Shown piece by piece: positions 36,750 through 46,121 of a DNA stretch of 64,000 bases. The position numbers and the translations under genes were made by a program. The stretch is from CAYVVD01 sp964454975 (GTDB lineage: Bacteria > Bacteroidota > Ignavibacteria > Kapaibacteriales > UBA2268). The notes beneath the pieces were generated by a model. That model searched no databases and was not told the origin of the DNA. It saw only the letters and a list, made by a program, of their open reading frames with translations. The stretch covers positions 1 through 64,000 of the forward strand of contig CAYVVD010000002.1 in the NCBI GenBank assembly GCA_964454975.1, written 5' to 3'. The first letter of the stretch is position 1, and the number at the start of each line of letters is the position of its first letter.

Positions 36750-38141
36750 TCAATCCTCTTCTATGATTTCGAGCATCTGAGTTTTGTCCTTGTAAATATC
36801 TTTAAGCTCATCTTCAAAGAAGAATTTTTCTTCGCCAAAAGCCGGTTCAAGGTCGTCTATCCAGATTGCATCGGGGTTGTATTTAGCAAAGAAGGGCCTG
36901 TGAACCCAATCCTTGCCCCTTCCCTGCAGGAACCTGAGTGCGAATACTTTTTCACCATTCACTTCAGTTACTCCAAGCACCTGTACTTTACCAGGTCCGC
37001 AACTCATTGAAGGGCCGCGCACAGTCCTTGCAAGGCCGCTGACGTTCTGGTAAGCACCCTGGAATACCTGCCATGCTCTTTCGAGTGTTACCTTGAAGTA
37101 ATGTTGTGCGCCGGTGTCGCGCGCAATGAACATGTAATATGGGATACAACCCTGCCTGACCTGCTCCCGCCACATCTTGCTCCAGACAACCGAACTGTTG
37201 TTTATCATGTGGAAAATAGGAGATTGTGTCCTGATATTTGCGCCTGTTTCAAGAATGCGTTTTATCGCTTTCTGAACTGCAGGCGTTGAAAGTTCAACGT
37301 AGTGATTAAAATGTGCCATTATTGACAGCTGTCTTCCCGATTTTATAATTTTTTCAAAAGTCCTTAGCATCTGGTCGGCATCATCATCCGTTACAAACTT
37401 GTAGGGCCAGTATGCAAGGGCTTTGGTACCGATTCGTATATCGGTCAGGTTCTTTGGGTCTTCTTCAAGAATGGCATTGATATACTCTTCGAAGAGTTTG
37501 GCTTTTAACACCATCGGGTCGCCACCAGTGAAGAGAATGTCATGCACTTCGGGGTGTTGTTTAATATATTGCACTACTGGTTTGATTTCCATACTAGCAA
37601 ATTTCAGGTCGCCCATATTGACAAACTGAGGCCATCGAAAGCAGAAAGTACAGTAAGCATGGCATGTCTGTCCCTGGGTTGGAAAGAACAAAACAGTCTG
37701 GTCATATTTGTGCTGTACACCCTGGAGAACTTGCCCATCGTGCACTGGAACATTATAATCCTTTTGCCCTGCCGGATGAGGATTTAACTCCTTTCTGATT
37801 GCATCGGCAACTGCCCTAATCTCTTTTTTGTCTGTTGTTTTTTTCAAAGTCTCAGCCATCTTTTCAAAATGGTGAAGCTTCAACATATCCTTTTGTGGAA
37901 AAGTCAGAATGAAAATCGGGTCTTCCCGCGGATTGTCCCAGTCAATCAACTCATCTACAACATAGTTGTTGGACTTAAAAGGTAAAACATTCCCGACTAC
38001 TTCCATTGCAAAAATCTCTTCATCAGAAAAATGGTCTTTAATCTGAGGAATGTTTGTTAAGTTTCTGAGTACGAATGATTTGTACTTTGGAGCGCCATCC
38101 TGTGTCTTGATTAGCGGTGTGCCATTTACTTCATTACCCAT
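36750..38141 (-). CDS. KamA-family radical SAM aminomutase
   Basis: 463 residues. Radical SAM and PLP-dependent enzyme of the lysine-2,3-aminomutase family. The 4Fe-4S motif is C160-HAY-C164-TF-C167 in FFPTQGQTCHAYCTFCFRW. GGDP (in HDILFTGGDPMVLKAK) follows, and Lys385 in SCGPGKVQ aligns with the PLP-binding lysine. The sequence around it and the long C-terminal extension (DWVHRPFFAKYNPDA) differ from the clostridial KamA, so the substrate (lysine, glutamate or another amino acid) is not certain. The start has AAGGAG 8 bases upstream. No lysine-fermentation genes lie nearby, so beta-lysine as osmolyte or a tRNA/EF-P role are alternatives. Confidence 0.88.
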   Translation of the reverse strand: MGNEVNGTPLIKTQDGAPKYKSFVLRNLTNIPQIKDHFSDEEIFAMEVVGNVLPFKSNNYVVDELIDWDNPREDPIFILTFPQKDMLKLHHFEKMAETLKKTTDKKEIRAVADAIRKELNPHPAGQKDYNVPVHDGQVLQGVQHKYDQTVLFFPTQGQTCHAYCTFCFRWPQFVNMGDLKFASMEIKPVVQYIKQHPEVHDILFTGGDPMVLKAKLFEEYINAILEEDPKNLTDIRIGTKALAYWPYKFVTDDDADQMLRTFEKIIKSGRQLSIMAHFNHYVELSTPAVQKAIKRILETGANIRTQSPIFHMINNSSVVWSKMWREQVRQGCIPYYMFIARDTGAQHYFKVTLERAWQVFQGAYQNVSGLARTVRGPSMSCGPGKVQVLGVTEVNGEKVFALRFLQGRGKDWVHRPFFAKYNPDAIWIDDLEPAFGEEKFFFEDELKDIYKDKTQMLEIIEED

Positions 38142-38285
38142 ATTCTTTGCTCCTTGTAAAAATGAAATTATTTTAATCTATATTTTAATAATATTTAATA
38201 TTATTAATACTCCGATAAAGAATATAAGCATTATTTAGTAGAATTGAAAATGCCGGGGCAATCACAATGCCCCATAAACACAGGC

Positions 38286-39329
38286 TTAACGAGACATTAA
38301 CCCTGTTTTCACAAGTAGCTTTTTTAATTTAATGAACACAAATTCAGGGCTGATATCTTCCATACATTTAAAGTGCCTGCGCGGACAATGGCTCTTCCCG
38401 ATATGAGTGCAGGGACGACAATCTATGTAGGTTTCCGCTATCTCGTAAGATGTAAATTCAGGGGCAAAACCAAACTCTTTTACTGTGGAACCAAAAATCG
38501 CGAGAACTGGCAATTTCCTTGCAGCAGCAATATGCATTACTCCTGTATCATTTGTAACAAGCATGCTGCATTGGTTTAATAATCCTGTTGTTTCTAAAAT
38601 AGATGTGCTGCCTGAACAATCCGTTATTTTTGCAGTAGCTTTTTCTTTAATCAGGCTACTTATCTCTTTGTCGTCTTTTCCGCCAATCAAAATAAATTCA
38701 GGGCTTAACTCCATTGAGATAATTTCCATTAACTCAATAAATTTATCCACCGGCCAGCGCTTTGTAAAATGATATGCACCTGGCGCAATCGCTATTTTCA
38801 GATTCTCCGGTTTAATGTGTGAGGAGCGATATTCAACCTCATTTTCGAGCCATATCTCGCTGCCCTTTCCATCATACTCAATACCCAACTGCCTGCATGT
38901 CCAAATATACTCCATGGCAACGCTGAAATTTTCCTTCATTGGCCTCTTCAGATGCACAAGCGACAACTTGTGCAGCCTGCTTTTGTTAAAACGCAGAACT
39001 TCAGCCTCGATATTCCTGAGGAGGATGCGGGATCGTGTGTTGTGCTGCAAGTCAATAACAAATTCGAATTGCTTATTATTTCCCGTAATGTTTGGTAATT
39101 TATTAGTGTTGTCGAGAGCGCCGAAGTTTTTGTCATAGGCGAAGACTCTGTCAACGTGGGGATTGAACTTAAAAATCTCAGTGAATTTTTTATCTGTTAT
39201 GTAACAAATATTGCTTTCAGGGTATTTAGCTTTAAGCAAACGGGGCAATGGAGTTGTTAAAACAATATCCCCCATCGAACTGAGCCGGACAATCATAAAA
39301 TTAGGGTTTGATTTATCCGATAATTTCAT
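38286..39329 (-). CDS. Glycosyltransferase family 9 (LPS heptosyltransferase-like)
   Basis: 347 residues, GT-B fold. N-terminal FMIVRLSSMGDIVLTTPLPRLLKAKYP is the family signature; FVIDLQHNTRSRILL lies near 95, and the donor-binding half has IAPGAYHFTKRWP near 182, LVTNDTGVMHIAAA near 262 and AIFGSTVKEFGFAP near 285. Transfers a heptose or other sugar onto the LPS inner core on the cytoplasmic side of the inner membrane. The acceptor cannot be assigned. A CTHIGKSHCPRRHFKC segment near 310 places three Cys in the C-terminal region as in many members. Confidence 0.88.
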   Translation of the reverse strand: MKLSDKSNPNFMIVRLSSMGDIVLTTPLPRLLKAKYPESNICYITDKKFTEIFKFNPHVDRVFAYDKNFGALDNTNKLPNITGNNKQFEFVIDLQHNTRSRILLRNIEAEVLRFNKSRLHKLSLVHLKRPMKENFSVAMEYIWTCRQLGIEYDGKGSEIWLENEVEYRSSHIKPENLKIAIAPGAYHFTKRWPVDKFIELMEIISMELSPEFILIGGKDDKEISSLIKEKATAKITDCSGSTSILETTGLLNQCSMLVTNDTGVMHIAAARKLPVLAIFGSTVKEFGFAPEFTSYEIAETYIDCRPCTHIGKSHCPRRHFKCMEDISPEFVFIKLKKLLVKTGLMSR

Positions 39330-39377
39330 ATTTTGGAAACAGCCCTAAGCAATTTTGGAACTAATAAGGGTATATAA

Positions 39378-39752
39378 ATGCGCTTTACATTTGAACGAAT
39401 TGACAAATTAGTCATTTTCACAATAAAAAACGAAAAGGTGGACGGTGATGTTTCTGCCAAATTCAAGGCTGAAATTCTTATACTGTGCCAGCCTGATATT
39501 GATGCGCTTGTAATTGATTTTAGTAATGTGCAGTATATAGACAGTTCAGGGCTTGGTGCGCTTCTTCTTGCTCACCGGCAGCTAAAAGACCACATGATAC
39601 CGGTGATTCTTGTTGGTGTTGAAGGCATGGTCAGGACAATGCTGGAAATTTCCCAGATTGAAGACCTCTTCGAGTTTTATAATACCGTTGATGAAGTAGT
39701 CGAAGATTTCCAGACCAGTGAATTTGATGAAGATGATTCCGAATTGTACTGA
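39378..39752 (+). CDS. STAS-domain anti-sigma-factor antagonist
   Basis: 124 residues, one STAS domain. The phosphorylation loop is intact: FSNVQYIDSSGLGALLLAH near residues 49-67, with the Ser of DSSG as the expected phosphosite. Such proteins bind an RsbW-type kinase/anti-sigma factor, which is not encoded here. The acidic tail (SEFDEDDSELY) is an addition. It ends one base before the convergent nuoC gene. Confidence 0.88.
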   Translation: MRFTFERIDKLVIFTIKNEKVDGDVSAKFKAEILILCQPDIDALVIDFSNVQYIDSSGLGALLLAHRQLKDHMIPVILVGVEGMVRTMLEISQIEDLFEFYNTVDEVVEDFQTSEFDEDDSELY

Positions 39753-40286
39753 TTAGTCAATTAAATCGCCATATTTCTCAGGATAAGGCGGAAGCGGAGT
39801 AGAATCAGGCACACCCATAAGCGGAAAGTCCTTTCTTAACGGATACAGCGGGGCGCCGGTTTCCGGGTCGTTGAAGTCTTCTGGCATGTAAAAACGGCGC
39901 AATCCCGGGTGGCCGGTAAACTTTACGCCATACATATCAAACGTTTCCCTTTCGTACCAATTCGCGCTCTCCCAGACCGAAGTAATGCTCGGGCATTCGC
40001 ATTTTTTCTCATCAACTTCTACTTTCAGCCGGACACGGCTTTTGTTAGGTATGGAATAAAGGAAATAGACAACCTCGAACCTGTTTTGTCGCTTCATCCA
40101 GTCAATTGCCGATACATCCACAAGCTGATTGAATTGGAACTTTGCGTTTCCCTTCAGTTCATTAGCTACTTCGAGCAGCTTATCCCGGGTGATTTTTATA
40201 GTCAACTGGCCACGGAATTCAATCGTTTCTGCTTCCGGGCAGATTTCCTTCACCCTGTTCACCAATGATTCGTTATCTATCGCCAT
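39753..40286 (-). CDS. nuoC: NADH-quinone oxidoreductase subunit C
   Basis: 177 residues. Peripheral-arm subunit of respiratory complex I (30-kDa family). The C-terminal signature is present: ERETFDMYGVKFTGHPGLRRF followed by YPLRKDFPLMG (quoted in parts: RETFDMYGV, GHPGLRRF). The start chosen, ATG 40286, is preceded by GGTTGGAAAT and gives the usual N-terminus; the frame is open 18 codons upstream. No other nuo gene lies next to it in this window, so the complex is encoded elsewhere and this subunit is detached. Confidence 0.92.
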   Translation of the reverse strand: MAIDNESLVNRVKEICPEAETIEFRGQLTIKITRDKLLEVANELKGNAKFQFNQLVDVSAIDWMKRQNRFEVVYFLYSIPNKSRVRLKVEVDEKKCECPSITSVWESANWYERETFDMYGVKFTGHPGLRRFYMPEDFNDPETGAPLYPLRKDFPLMGVPDSTPLPPYPEKYGDLID

Positions 40287-40553
40287 ATTTCCAACCTGAA
40301 ATAAAAAACCAAAAATAACAAACAGTTGCGGTTTTTTCAAGGAGAAGTGGAGTACGCTACATTATTTTCTAAACAGAAACAATACAATAGCTGTTAACCC
40401 GGAAGAGCAGACGAAGTGCCCGCAACTGCTGATGTGAATTCAGGTATGTGGTATGAGTGACAGTTAAACTCGCTCACATAAGTTTTAAGTTTAAATTCCC
40501 CGGGATTAATAAATTTTTGAAGTGCTGATACAAATGCATTGTTTTTTTAAGTA

Positions 40554-42339
40554 TCATTTTTGCACTACTAAAGGAATACAGTCCGAACTACCATTGAAAT
40601 TAACCACAATGAAATAGACACCGCTCGGAATTGCACCACAATTCCATTTTAAATCCATTGTTGCTATTCCAACAGTTGTCAGTTCCATATTCTCCCTGCC
40701 TTCCAATTTTTCCCCAAAAACATTATATACACCTTGTATTCCTTCCCATAAATCAAAGGATTTATCCCAGTATATTCTGGCTGTGATCTCATCGCTACCG
40801 GGCATTGGGTAAGGCGGGTAGGAATAAAAACTTCCTGTATAATATTTCTTTTCTGTTTCATGTTCAATAACGGTGGTACTTGTGTCTTTAAGCATTATGC
40901 GGTAATAATTCTTCTGCCGCTTTTCATCTTCCAGCAATGCCAGCGCTACATTGCCCTTGAATATGACCGATTCTATTATTGGCAACCCAAAATCCCATTC
41001 TGCAGGTTGCCATTGTGTTAAATCATCTCTATTTGTGTTTTCAAGGAAAATTTTCTCCCCCACAATGTAGAATTTGTCGCTTACAATCATCAGCAATATT
41101 TTTTTATCTTCAATCCCTTTGTATAGTGTATCTATTTTGTTTCTTTGCCTGTCATAAAGGTATAGCCTGTCCGGGGATGAGCAGGAAATAAAAACTGAAT
41201 CTTTGTTTAGTTCGTAGATTTGGTTTATTTCAAGCTTATTGTCAATACTTAAAATAGTTTCCCTGGTTTTGCCGCTGTCAAGTGTTTGTTGTACTTCGAA
41301 TGTGCCAAGAGGATTGCCCAGGGTATCGTAAGGTGTTGTAAATAATAAATATTTCTCCGGGTTATCTGCAAGGATGTGATGAATAAATTGTAGTGAATCC
41401 CAAGGCAATCTTGTGAATTCTGAAAAGCTGATGTCTATAAAAATTAATGAAAAATAGTTGTATTGACCCGTTGGATAGTTGATTGCAAACAGAAACTTAT
41501 TTTCAATTTCAGATACGTTAGAAGAAACACCCGGTGATGACGAAGTTCCATAATTTAGTTTAATATCATCATTGAATTCTATGGTTTTCCCACCATCATT
41601 TGTATAAGCAAATTTATTCTTAATTGAGAAGCCCACTTCCTTAGTGCTCTTTGTCACATATCCATCTATAAATCCTTTCCCATTCTCACCAAAGTAATAA
41701 ATCGTATGTGTAATGTCATTCAGACTGTTGCCTGTTTTTTGGTAGTCTGGCAGTTTTGAAGGTTTGAATGTTAATCCGCTATCTTGAGTGATAAATATGT
41801 CATTTGTGTTTGGGTAATCGTTTATAAATATAAAAGTTGAGTCATTTAATATCGTTGCAGGTTTTCCATTTAAAAATGATATCAATTCCCAAGTGTTTCC
41901 AAAATCTCTGCCTATTAATATAGACCTTAACCAACCAGTTTTAAGAATTGAGTTATTTCTTAAAACTTTCTGGGGATTAAGTAATGCGCCCCAAAAAGAA
42001 TAGCCGGGGTATTTTAAGTTATTACCATAACCTGCTGTATAATAGTCTTTATAAAATTTCTCAGAATAATCAATCAGGGTATCAAATGGAGTTGAAAAAT
42101 ATTTCTTTATCCAGAAATAGTCGTTTGCACTTCCGGGGTTTTCAGAAGCTATAGCATTTACGTATAATTCATTATCAAAAAAAGAAGCTTTTTCTTAGGT
42201 AATTTCTATACTTTCTTTCTTTTATTCTTGTATTGATATTAAGGAAAGTGGTGTCTTCAAAATAATATAACCATGAATCCAGGTTTTCATTTGTTCTATA
42301 CAAATTTCCACCGATAAGAAAGACATAAGAATTATTCAT
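40554..42339 (-). CDS. T9SS-secreted protein with C-terminal sorting domain, one-base frameshift
   Basis: The C-terminal ~75 residues (ARIYWDKSFDLW..., VYNVFGEKLEGRE, IPSGVYFIVVNF) form a type IX secretion sorting domain. Coding sequence continues upstream of the first usable start at 41885: the frame is open to a stop at about 42196. Upstream of that a second frame runs from ATG 42339 (MNNSYVFLIGGNLYRTNENL) into the same point. The two join if one base is removed from the A7 run at 42177-42183. Either a homopolymer sequencing error or a real frameshift has split one ~595-residue gene. The main body reads like a photosynthesis-system-II-stability or sialidase-like beta-propeller (TNDGGKTIEF, DSGLTFKPS), often seen in T9SS cargo. 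The frame also runs into the flanking 105-bp repeat. Confidence 0.7.
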
Positions 42340-42434
42340 TATTAAAAATGTTCGAGAAAGAATATTTTTTTTCGAGTTAGTGGATTTCGATATATAACTA
42401 TTTCAAAAACAGGCTGCCCGACTTCGGGCAGCCT
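42331..42434. repeat. 105-bp direct repeat, copy 1
   Basis: Matches 45994-46098 in the same orientation with only about four substitutions and one single-base indel. It contains a terminator hairpin and, on the minus strand, the presumed start of the frameshifted T9SS gene. Confidence 0.93.
42411..42434 (-). terminator. Terminator hairpin inside repeat copy 1
   Basis: Perfect 10-bp stem aggctgcccg-actt-cgggcagcct. On the minus strand it is followed by GTTTTTG. It lies 115 bases downstream of the 491-residue T9SS cargo gene. Confidence 0.75.
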
Positions 42435-42548
42435 AACTTATAATCAACAATTTAGTTCATAACTGCAAGCTTCAGATGCCGGAGAATTCATCGCTTGTAT
42501 TGATATTCAGTTAAAATCCAACTGCGAGGTGGAGCGCATCTGAAACTT

Positions 42549-44024
42549 CTACCGTACTACAACAAAAATGCCTGTTTTAACCTCACTTCCACTCTCCAAA
42601 ACAACAGTGTATAAGCCGGCTGGTAAGCTGCTAATATCAATATGTGGGGATGTATCCGGCAAAAGCTGATTATAATATAATTCCAGACCGAAGCTGTTGT
42701 AAATACGTACTTCCCCTCTGCTTATAATTCTTGTGTTTACTTTTATGTGATCCTTTGCAGGGTTAGGGTAAATTAATAATGGTTCAACCAGGTTCTTTGT
42801 TTTCTCATCTACACTTGTTGGCAGATAAGAGATTTCTGCTAAATATAAGTCTTCGATATAATCATCATCATTAATATGTTTTCTTACATAGCCAAAATAA
42901 ATTAAATTTCCATTGTCCTTTTCAACAATCTCAACTGGAATATTTTCATCTTCAATTTTCCAGGTGAGTTTGTCAATTACTTCACCTTTGGTATTTACAA
43001 AATAGACATAGAAATTCCTGTTACGTGCTCCCAGCCTTTCAATACCACCAAATGCCATATTCCCATTTGAAAGCGACTTAAATGTCAAAGGATAAAATTC
43101 AAATTCTTCTGGGTAAATTAAATTATGCAATAGATAGTTCCCAAGGCTATCAAACTTAATATAAATCCATTTTTCTTCGTTGAAATCTTCTTTCGCAATT
43201 CTACCAAATACATTAATATTACCATTCAAATCCTCTAATATATTGTGAACTATCAGATGTAAATGTTCAGGTTCAGAAATCTGGTCAATCTGAATTAACC
43301 AAATACGATTATTAAATTGGTCAGTTTTTACTAATAATTTATCTGTCATATTGTTTTGTTTTCGAGTATCGAAATGCCACAACAGATTATTGTCTTGCAG
43401 TTTTATTGTGCTATAATTCCTTGGCCTAGCATCTGCATTAAAACCTGTTGTATCCAAGGTATATCCTCCGGCATATTTGGCCTTATTATCCCAAATTTCT
43501 AAATGTCCATAATAATTATGAAAAAATGAACCCCATTTTTTAATAGTATCCTTTTCAAAAAAGAACATACTTGCCCCACTCGTATTAAAAGATGTGTCAA
43601 TATATTCAACTTCTATCTCTAAATCCTCATCAAGATACGTAAGGAAAGGATGTCCACTTCCCACAAAATCCCATCCTATTTCACTATCATTATGAACACT
43701 AAATATTTGAATATTTGAGCCATACTTCTGGAATCCTTGAAGTACGAGATTTTTTTCATTTGGATATTCTTTCTTTCTTATAATATTTCCTTCTAAGTCT
43801 AATTCAAAAATCCCTAAATTTCGCTGTCCATTCTTGGGATTTCTCCCTGTAAATACGACAAGCAACTTATCATTGTCTTTAATCATCTTCGAGTAAAACC
43901 CTTCGGGAAATAGCTTGTCCGATTTAAATTGAACTTCCCACTCGATGTTTGCTGATGGAAGTATGAGGGTTTGCGAATTTGCAATTATAAAGATTATTAT
44001 GAATTTTAAGATGTGATTAAACAC
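42549..44024 (-). CDS. T9SS-secreted protein with C-terminal sorting domain
   Basis: 491 residues. Signal peptide at the N-terminus (ILKFIIIFIIANS). The C-terminal ~80 residues form a type A sorting domain with LIYPNPAKDHIKV, VRIYNSFGLELY, and SSLPAGLYTVVLESG, which direct export through the type IX system. The central part has repeated blade-like motifs (NGNLIYFGYV, NGNMAFGG, NGNINVFGR) resembling a beta-propeller. The start is GTG at 44024 with AGGAG nine bases upstream; no nearby ATG fits. Enzymatic activity not apparent. Confidence 0.85.
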   Translation of the reverse strand: MFNHILKFIIIFIIANSQTLILPSANIEWEVQFKSDKLFPEGFYSKMIKDNDKLLVVFTGRNPKNGQRNLGIFELDLEGNIIRKKEYPNEKNLVLQGFQKYGSNIQIFSVHNDSEIGWDFVGSGHPFLTYLDEDLEIEVEYIDTSFNTSGASMFFFEKDTIKKWGSFFHNYYGHLEIWDNKAKYAGGYTLDTTGFNADARPRNYSTIKLQDNNLLWHFDTRKQNNMTDKLLVKTDQFNNRIWLIQIDQISEPEHLHLIVHNILEDLNGNINVFGRIAKEDFNEEKWIYIKFDSLGNYLLHNLIYPEEFEFYPLTFKSLSNGNMAFGGIERLGARNRNFYVYFVNTKGEVIDKLTWKIEDENIPVEIVEKDNGNLIYFGYVRKHINDDDYIEDLYLAEISYLPTSVDEKTKNLVEPLLIYPNPAKDHIKVNTRIISRGEVRIYNSFGLELYYNQLLPDTSPHIDISSLPAGLYTVVLESGSEVKTGIFVVVR

Positions 44025-44117
44025 TTTATTCCTCTCCTGATTTATTATTTAAAATGGGGCGGTAGGGAAACAGTTCAATTTTAAAATCTCTACCGCCTTA
44101 TCTCGAAAGCTTACAAA

Positions 44118-44729
44118 TTAATTTTTAACAAACTTTGCAAAGTGAAAATTGCCGGAATTATCCTCACACCTTAAGAAATAAATACCTGGATTTAAATTCA
44201 GTATATTTATCTTAAAATTCACAGCATTTCCTGTTTTTATAGTTTTTTTGATTTCTCCGGTTAAGTCTAAAACCTGAATCAATTTGAAAATTCCACTTCC
44301 GGTTCTTAATTTTAATTCAATTGATTCATGCGCAGGGTTAGGAAATACCATCAACTCCATTGAATTTATTTCAATTGAGTTAAGGATATCCCATGTTTTC
44401 CCTTTATCCTTTGTCAACATTAACTTACCGTCGTTCCTTTTCTCAAGGAATCTACTGATATTCACGTGTTCATCAAGTCTTATCCAACTTAAACCACCAT
44501 CTGTCGTTTTGAAAATTCCCGATTCCCGTTTTTCGATAAAATTCACTCTCGAAAATGCTTTGTGAAATCCAGGTATTTCAACTTTAAACTCTGAATGTTT
44601 TATACTTGTTCCACCAGATTGCAATTCCCTGATTAATTTTTCAGAACTCTGTGCTTTTATTAATCCAAAAGGAACAAAAATCAGTAATGAAACTAAAGAA
44701 AGTATTTGATAAGCCATATTTGAATTCAT
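44118..44729 (-). CDS. Short T9SS-secreted protein
   Basis: 203 residues. A signal peptide (YQILSLVSLLIFVPFGLIKA) is followed by ~110 residues with TTDGGLSW and KDKGKTWDIL, two sialidase-like/BNR-type blades, and then a sorting domain with MVFPNPAHESIEL, QVLDLTGEIKK and LNPGIYFLRCED. ATG 44729 is preceded by AGGAGG eight bases upstream, which fixes the start over an ATG at 44768. The protein has only two blade motifs, so it looks like a trimmed-down version of a longer propeller protein. Confidence 0.83.
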   Translation of the reverse strand: MNSNMAYQILSLVSLLIFVPFGLIKAQSSEKLIRELQSGGTSIKHSEFKVEIPGFHKAFSRVNFIEKRESGIFKTTDGGLSWIRLDEHVNISRFLEKRNDGKLMLTKDKGKTWDILNSIEINSMELMVFPNPAHESIELKLRTGSGIFKLIQVLDLTGEIKKTIKTGNAVNFKINILNLNPGIYFLRCEDNSGNFHFAKFVKN

Positions 44730-44746
44730 TGTATCCTCCTGTTTAA

Positions 44747-45559
44747 TTATTCGCATAATGCTTCGCAATCTCTTAAGACCCTGTAATCATTATATGGGTG
44801 TGAAGCTGTGCCATATTCTGTACACATTGTTGAATACGGTTGTTCATATTCACCACAATCACCGGGATTGGATTCCATTTTTTCATAGACAAGTACAGTT
44901 TCATTTACCGGACAATAACAGAAATACCTTGTGTGTCGACAACAAGGTGCGTCCTCTCCAATGCAAGGAACAAAGTAATATGACATTACACCATTTGCCC
45001 TTTGTTCACAAATTGCCTGGCATTTTGGATCTGTAAAAAACAGTGAAAAATGCGTACATGTATCAGGCATTACACACTCGTCATTTTCTACTTCGCAGTG
45101 ATAAACAAATTTTGTTGAATCTGGAGTATTATTGTAAATGTCAATAAATACCTCTCTTGATATTGCTGCTTGTAAATTTTCTACAAAATCCCTGAATTCG
45201 TCAGCATCTAATGTTCCGAAATCATTTGGATATCCAGGGTACAATGCCTGTGTTAAACCTATGCAATCTGAGCTGTCCCATTCCCATTCAATACTAACTA
45301 TTTGAATCATAACTATATGGCGTAAGTCACATGAATCTTCGGGACTTAAAAAACAGTCCTTTTTATAAAAACTCACATCAAAATTACAAAGCGCATAATT
45401 TGGGTTTACATTCGAAATGGTAATTGATTTAAGTGTATCATCAGAACAAACTATGATATTATCAGGTACTTCAAAACAATCTTCCGATTGAGCTTTCACC
45501 TCATTTTGGCCCGCAACAAGGAACAAAGCCAATATTAAGAAAACTACTATTTTTTTCAT
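44747..45559 (-). CDS. Cysteine-rich exported protein
   Basis: 270 residues. Clear signal peptide (MKKIVVFLILALFLVAG...VKA). The mature part has about 25 Cys spread along the chain, including CQAICEQ, CCRHTRYFCYC and a C-terminal CEALCE, implying extensive disulfides. No sorting domain is visible. The family is not recognised. The stop lies 18 bases from the start of the next T9SS cargo gene, so they are probably one operon. It resembles the Cys-rich protein at 28699-29331 in design (signal plus dense Cys, CxxxCE ending) but I see no convincing alignment. Confidence 0.78.
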   Translation of the reverse strand: MKKIVVFLILALFLVAGQNEVKAQSEDCFEVPDNIIVCSDDTLKSITISNVNPNYALCNFDVSFYKKDCFLSPEDSCDLRHIVMIQIVSIEWEWDSSDCIGLTQALYPGYPNDFGTLDADEFRDFVENLQAAISREVFIDIYNNTPDSTKFVYHCEVENDECVMPDTCTHFSLFFTDPKCQAICEQRANGVMSYYFVPCIGEDAPCCRHTRYFCYCPVNETVLVYEKMESNPGDCGEYEQPYSTMCTEYGTASHPYNDYRVLRDCEALCE

Positions 45560-45993
45560 GTTTTTCTCTTTTTAAATTGAATAATTAATTGTATTTTATT
45601 CCTGATAAATCTAAGTGATGAAACAAGTTATGGTTTATCTCCGGTTCAGCCGGTGGGTCTGTCTGCCGGCTGTGCTTATTAATGCCCTGAATTTTCCTTT
45701 TGTTTTCTTGCAATTCCTCCGGTTAATTTAATTCTGCGATGTATAATCTTTGTACTTTTTTCAAAGTACAAAGATGACCCGGATAACGAGGAGTTGCATA
45801 ATATTAATCTAATTGTAGTTATTGATTAATAAATGCTGTTTTAAATTCCCCTTAATTATATATTTATCAGTTACTTATCTTCTATTTACCAACCGGTTCA
45901 ATTATCATTACCGGCTGTGGGAAGAAATCAAACATCTATATTATAGTAGCGTTGGTTTCATTATAAAAAAAAACCAAATAAATACAATTAATT
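45560..45993. other. Intergenic region with an 11-bp inverted repeat
   Basis: No gene is visible in these ~430 bases. A perfect inverted repeat ctttgtacttt/aaagtacaaag with a 4-base spacer lies at 45748-45773, and a smaller agccgg/ccggct palindrome near 45648-45673. The region is the upstream side of the Cys-rich protein gene, so the larger repeat could be an operator. The remainder is AT-rich and apparently decayed sequence leading into repeat copy 2. Confidence 0.5.
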
Positions 45994-46098
45994 ATTATTC
46001 ATAATTAAAAATGTTCGAGAAAGAATATTTGTTTTTCGAGTTAGTGAATTTCGAAATATAACTATTTCAAAAACAGGCTGCCCGACTTCGGGCAGCCT
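45994..46098. repeat. 105-bp direct repeat, copy 2
   Basis: Second copy of the repeat at 42331-42434. Together they bracket the three genes at 42549-45559. Confidence 0.93.
46075..46098 (-). terminator. Terminator hairpin inside repeat copy 2
   Basis: Identical hairpin (aggctgcccg-actt-cgggcagcct), followed on the minus strand by GTTTTTG. It lies 24 bases after the orphan sorting-domain fragment and would also end transcripts from the trmH/porV operon. Confidence 0.75.
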
Positions 46099-46121
46099 AT
46101 GAGTGCATTGGGTATTATCGC

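Noticed and set aside
45822..46004. 60-residue plus-strand frame in the intergenic region
   Set aside because: AT-rich, low-complexity composition, no ribosome-binding site, and it runs into the repeat copy 2.
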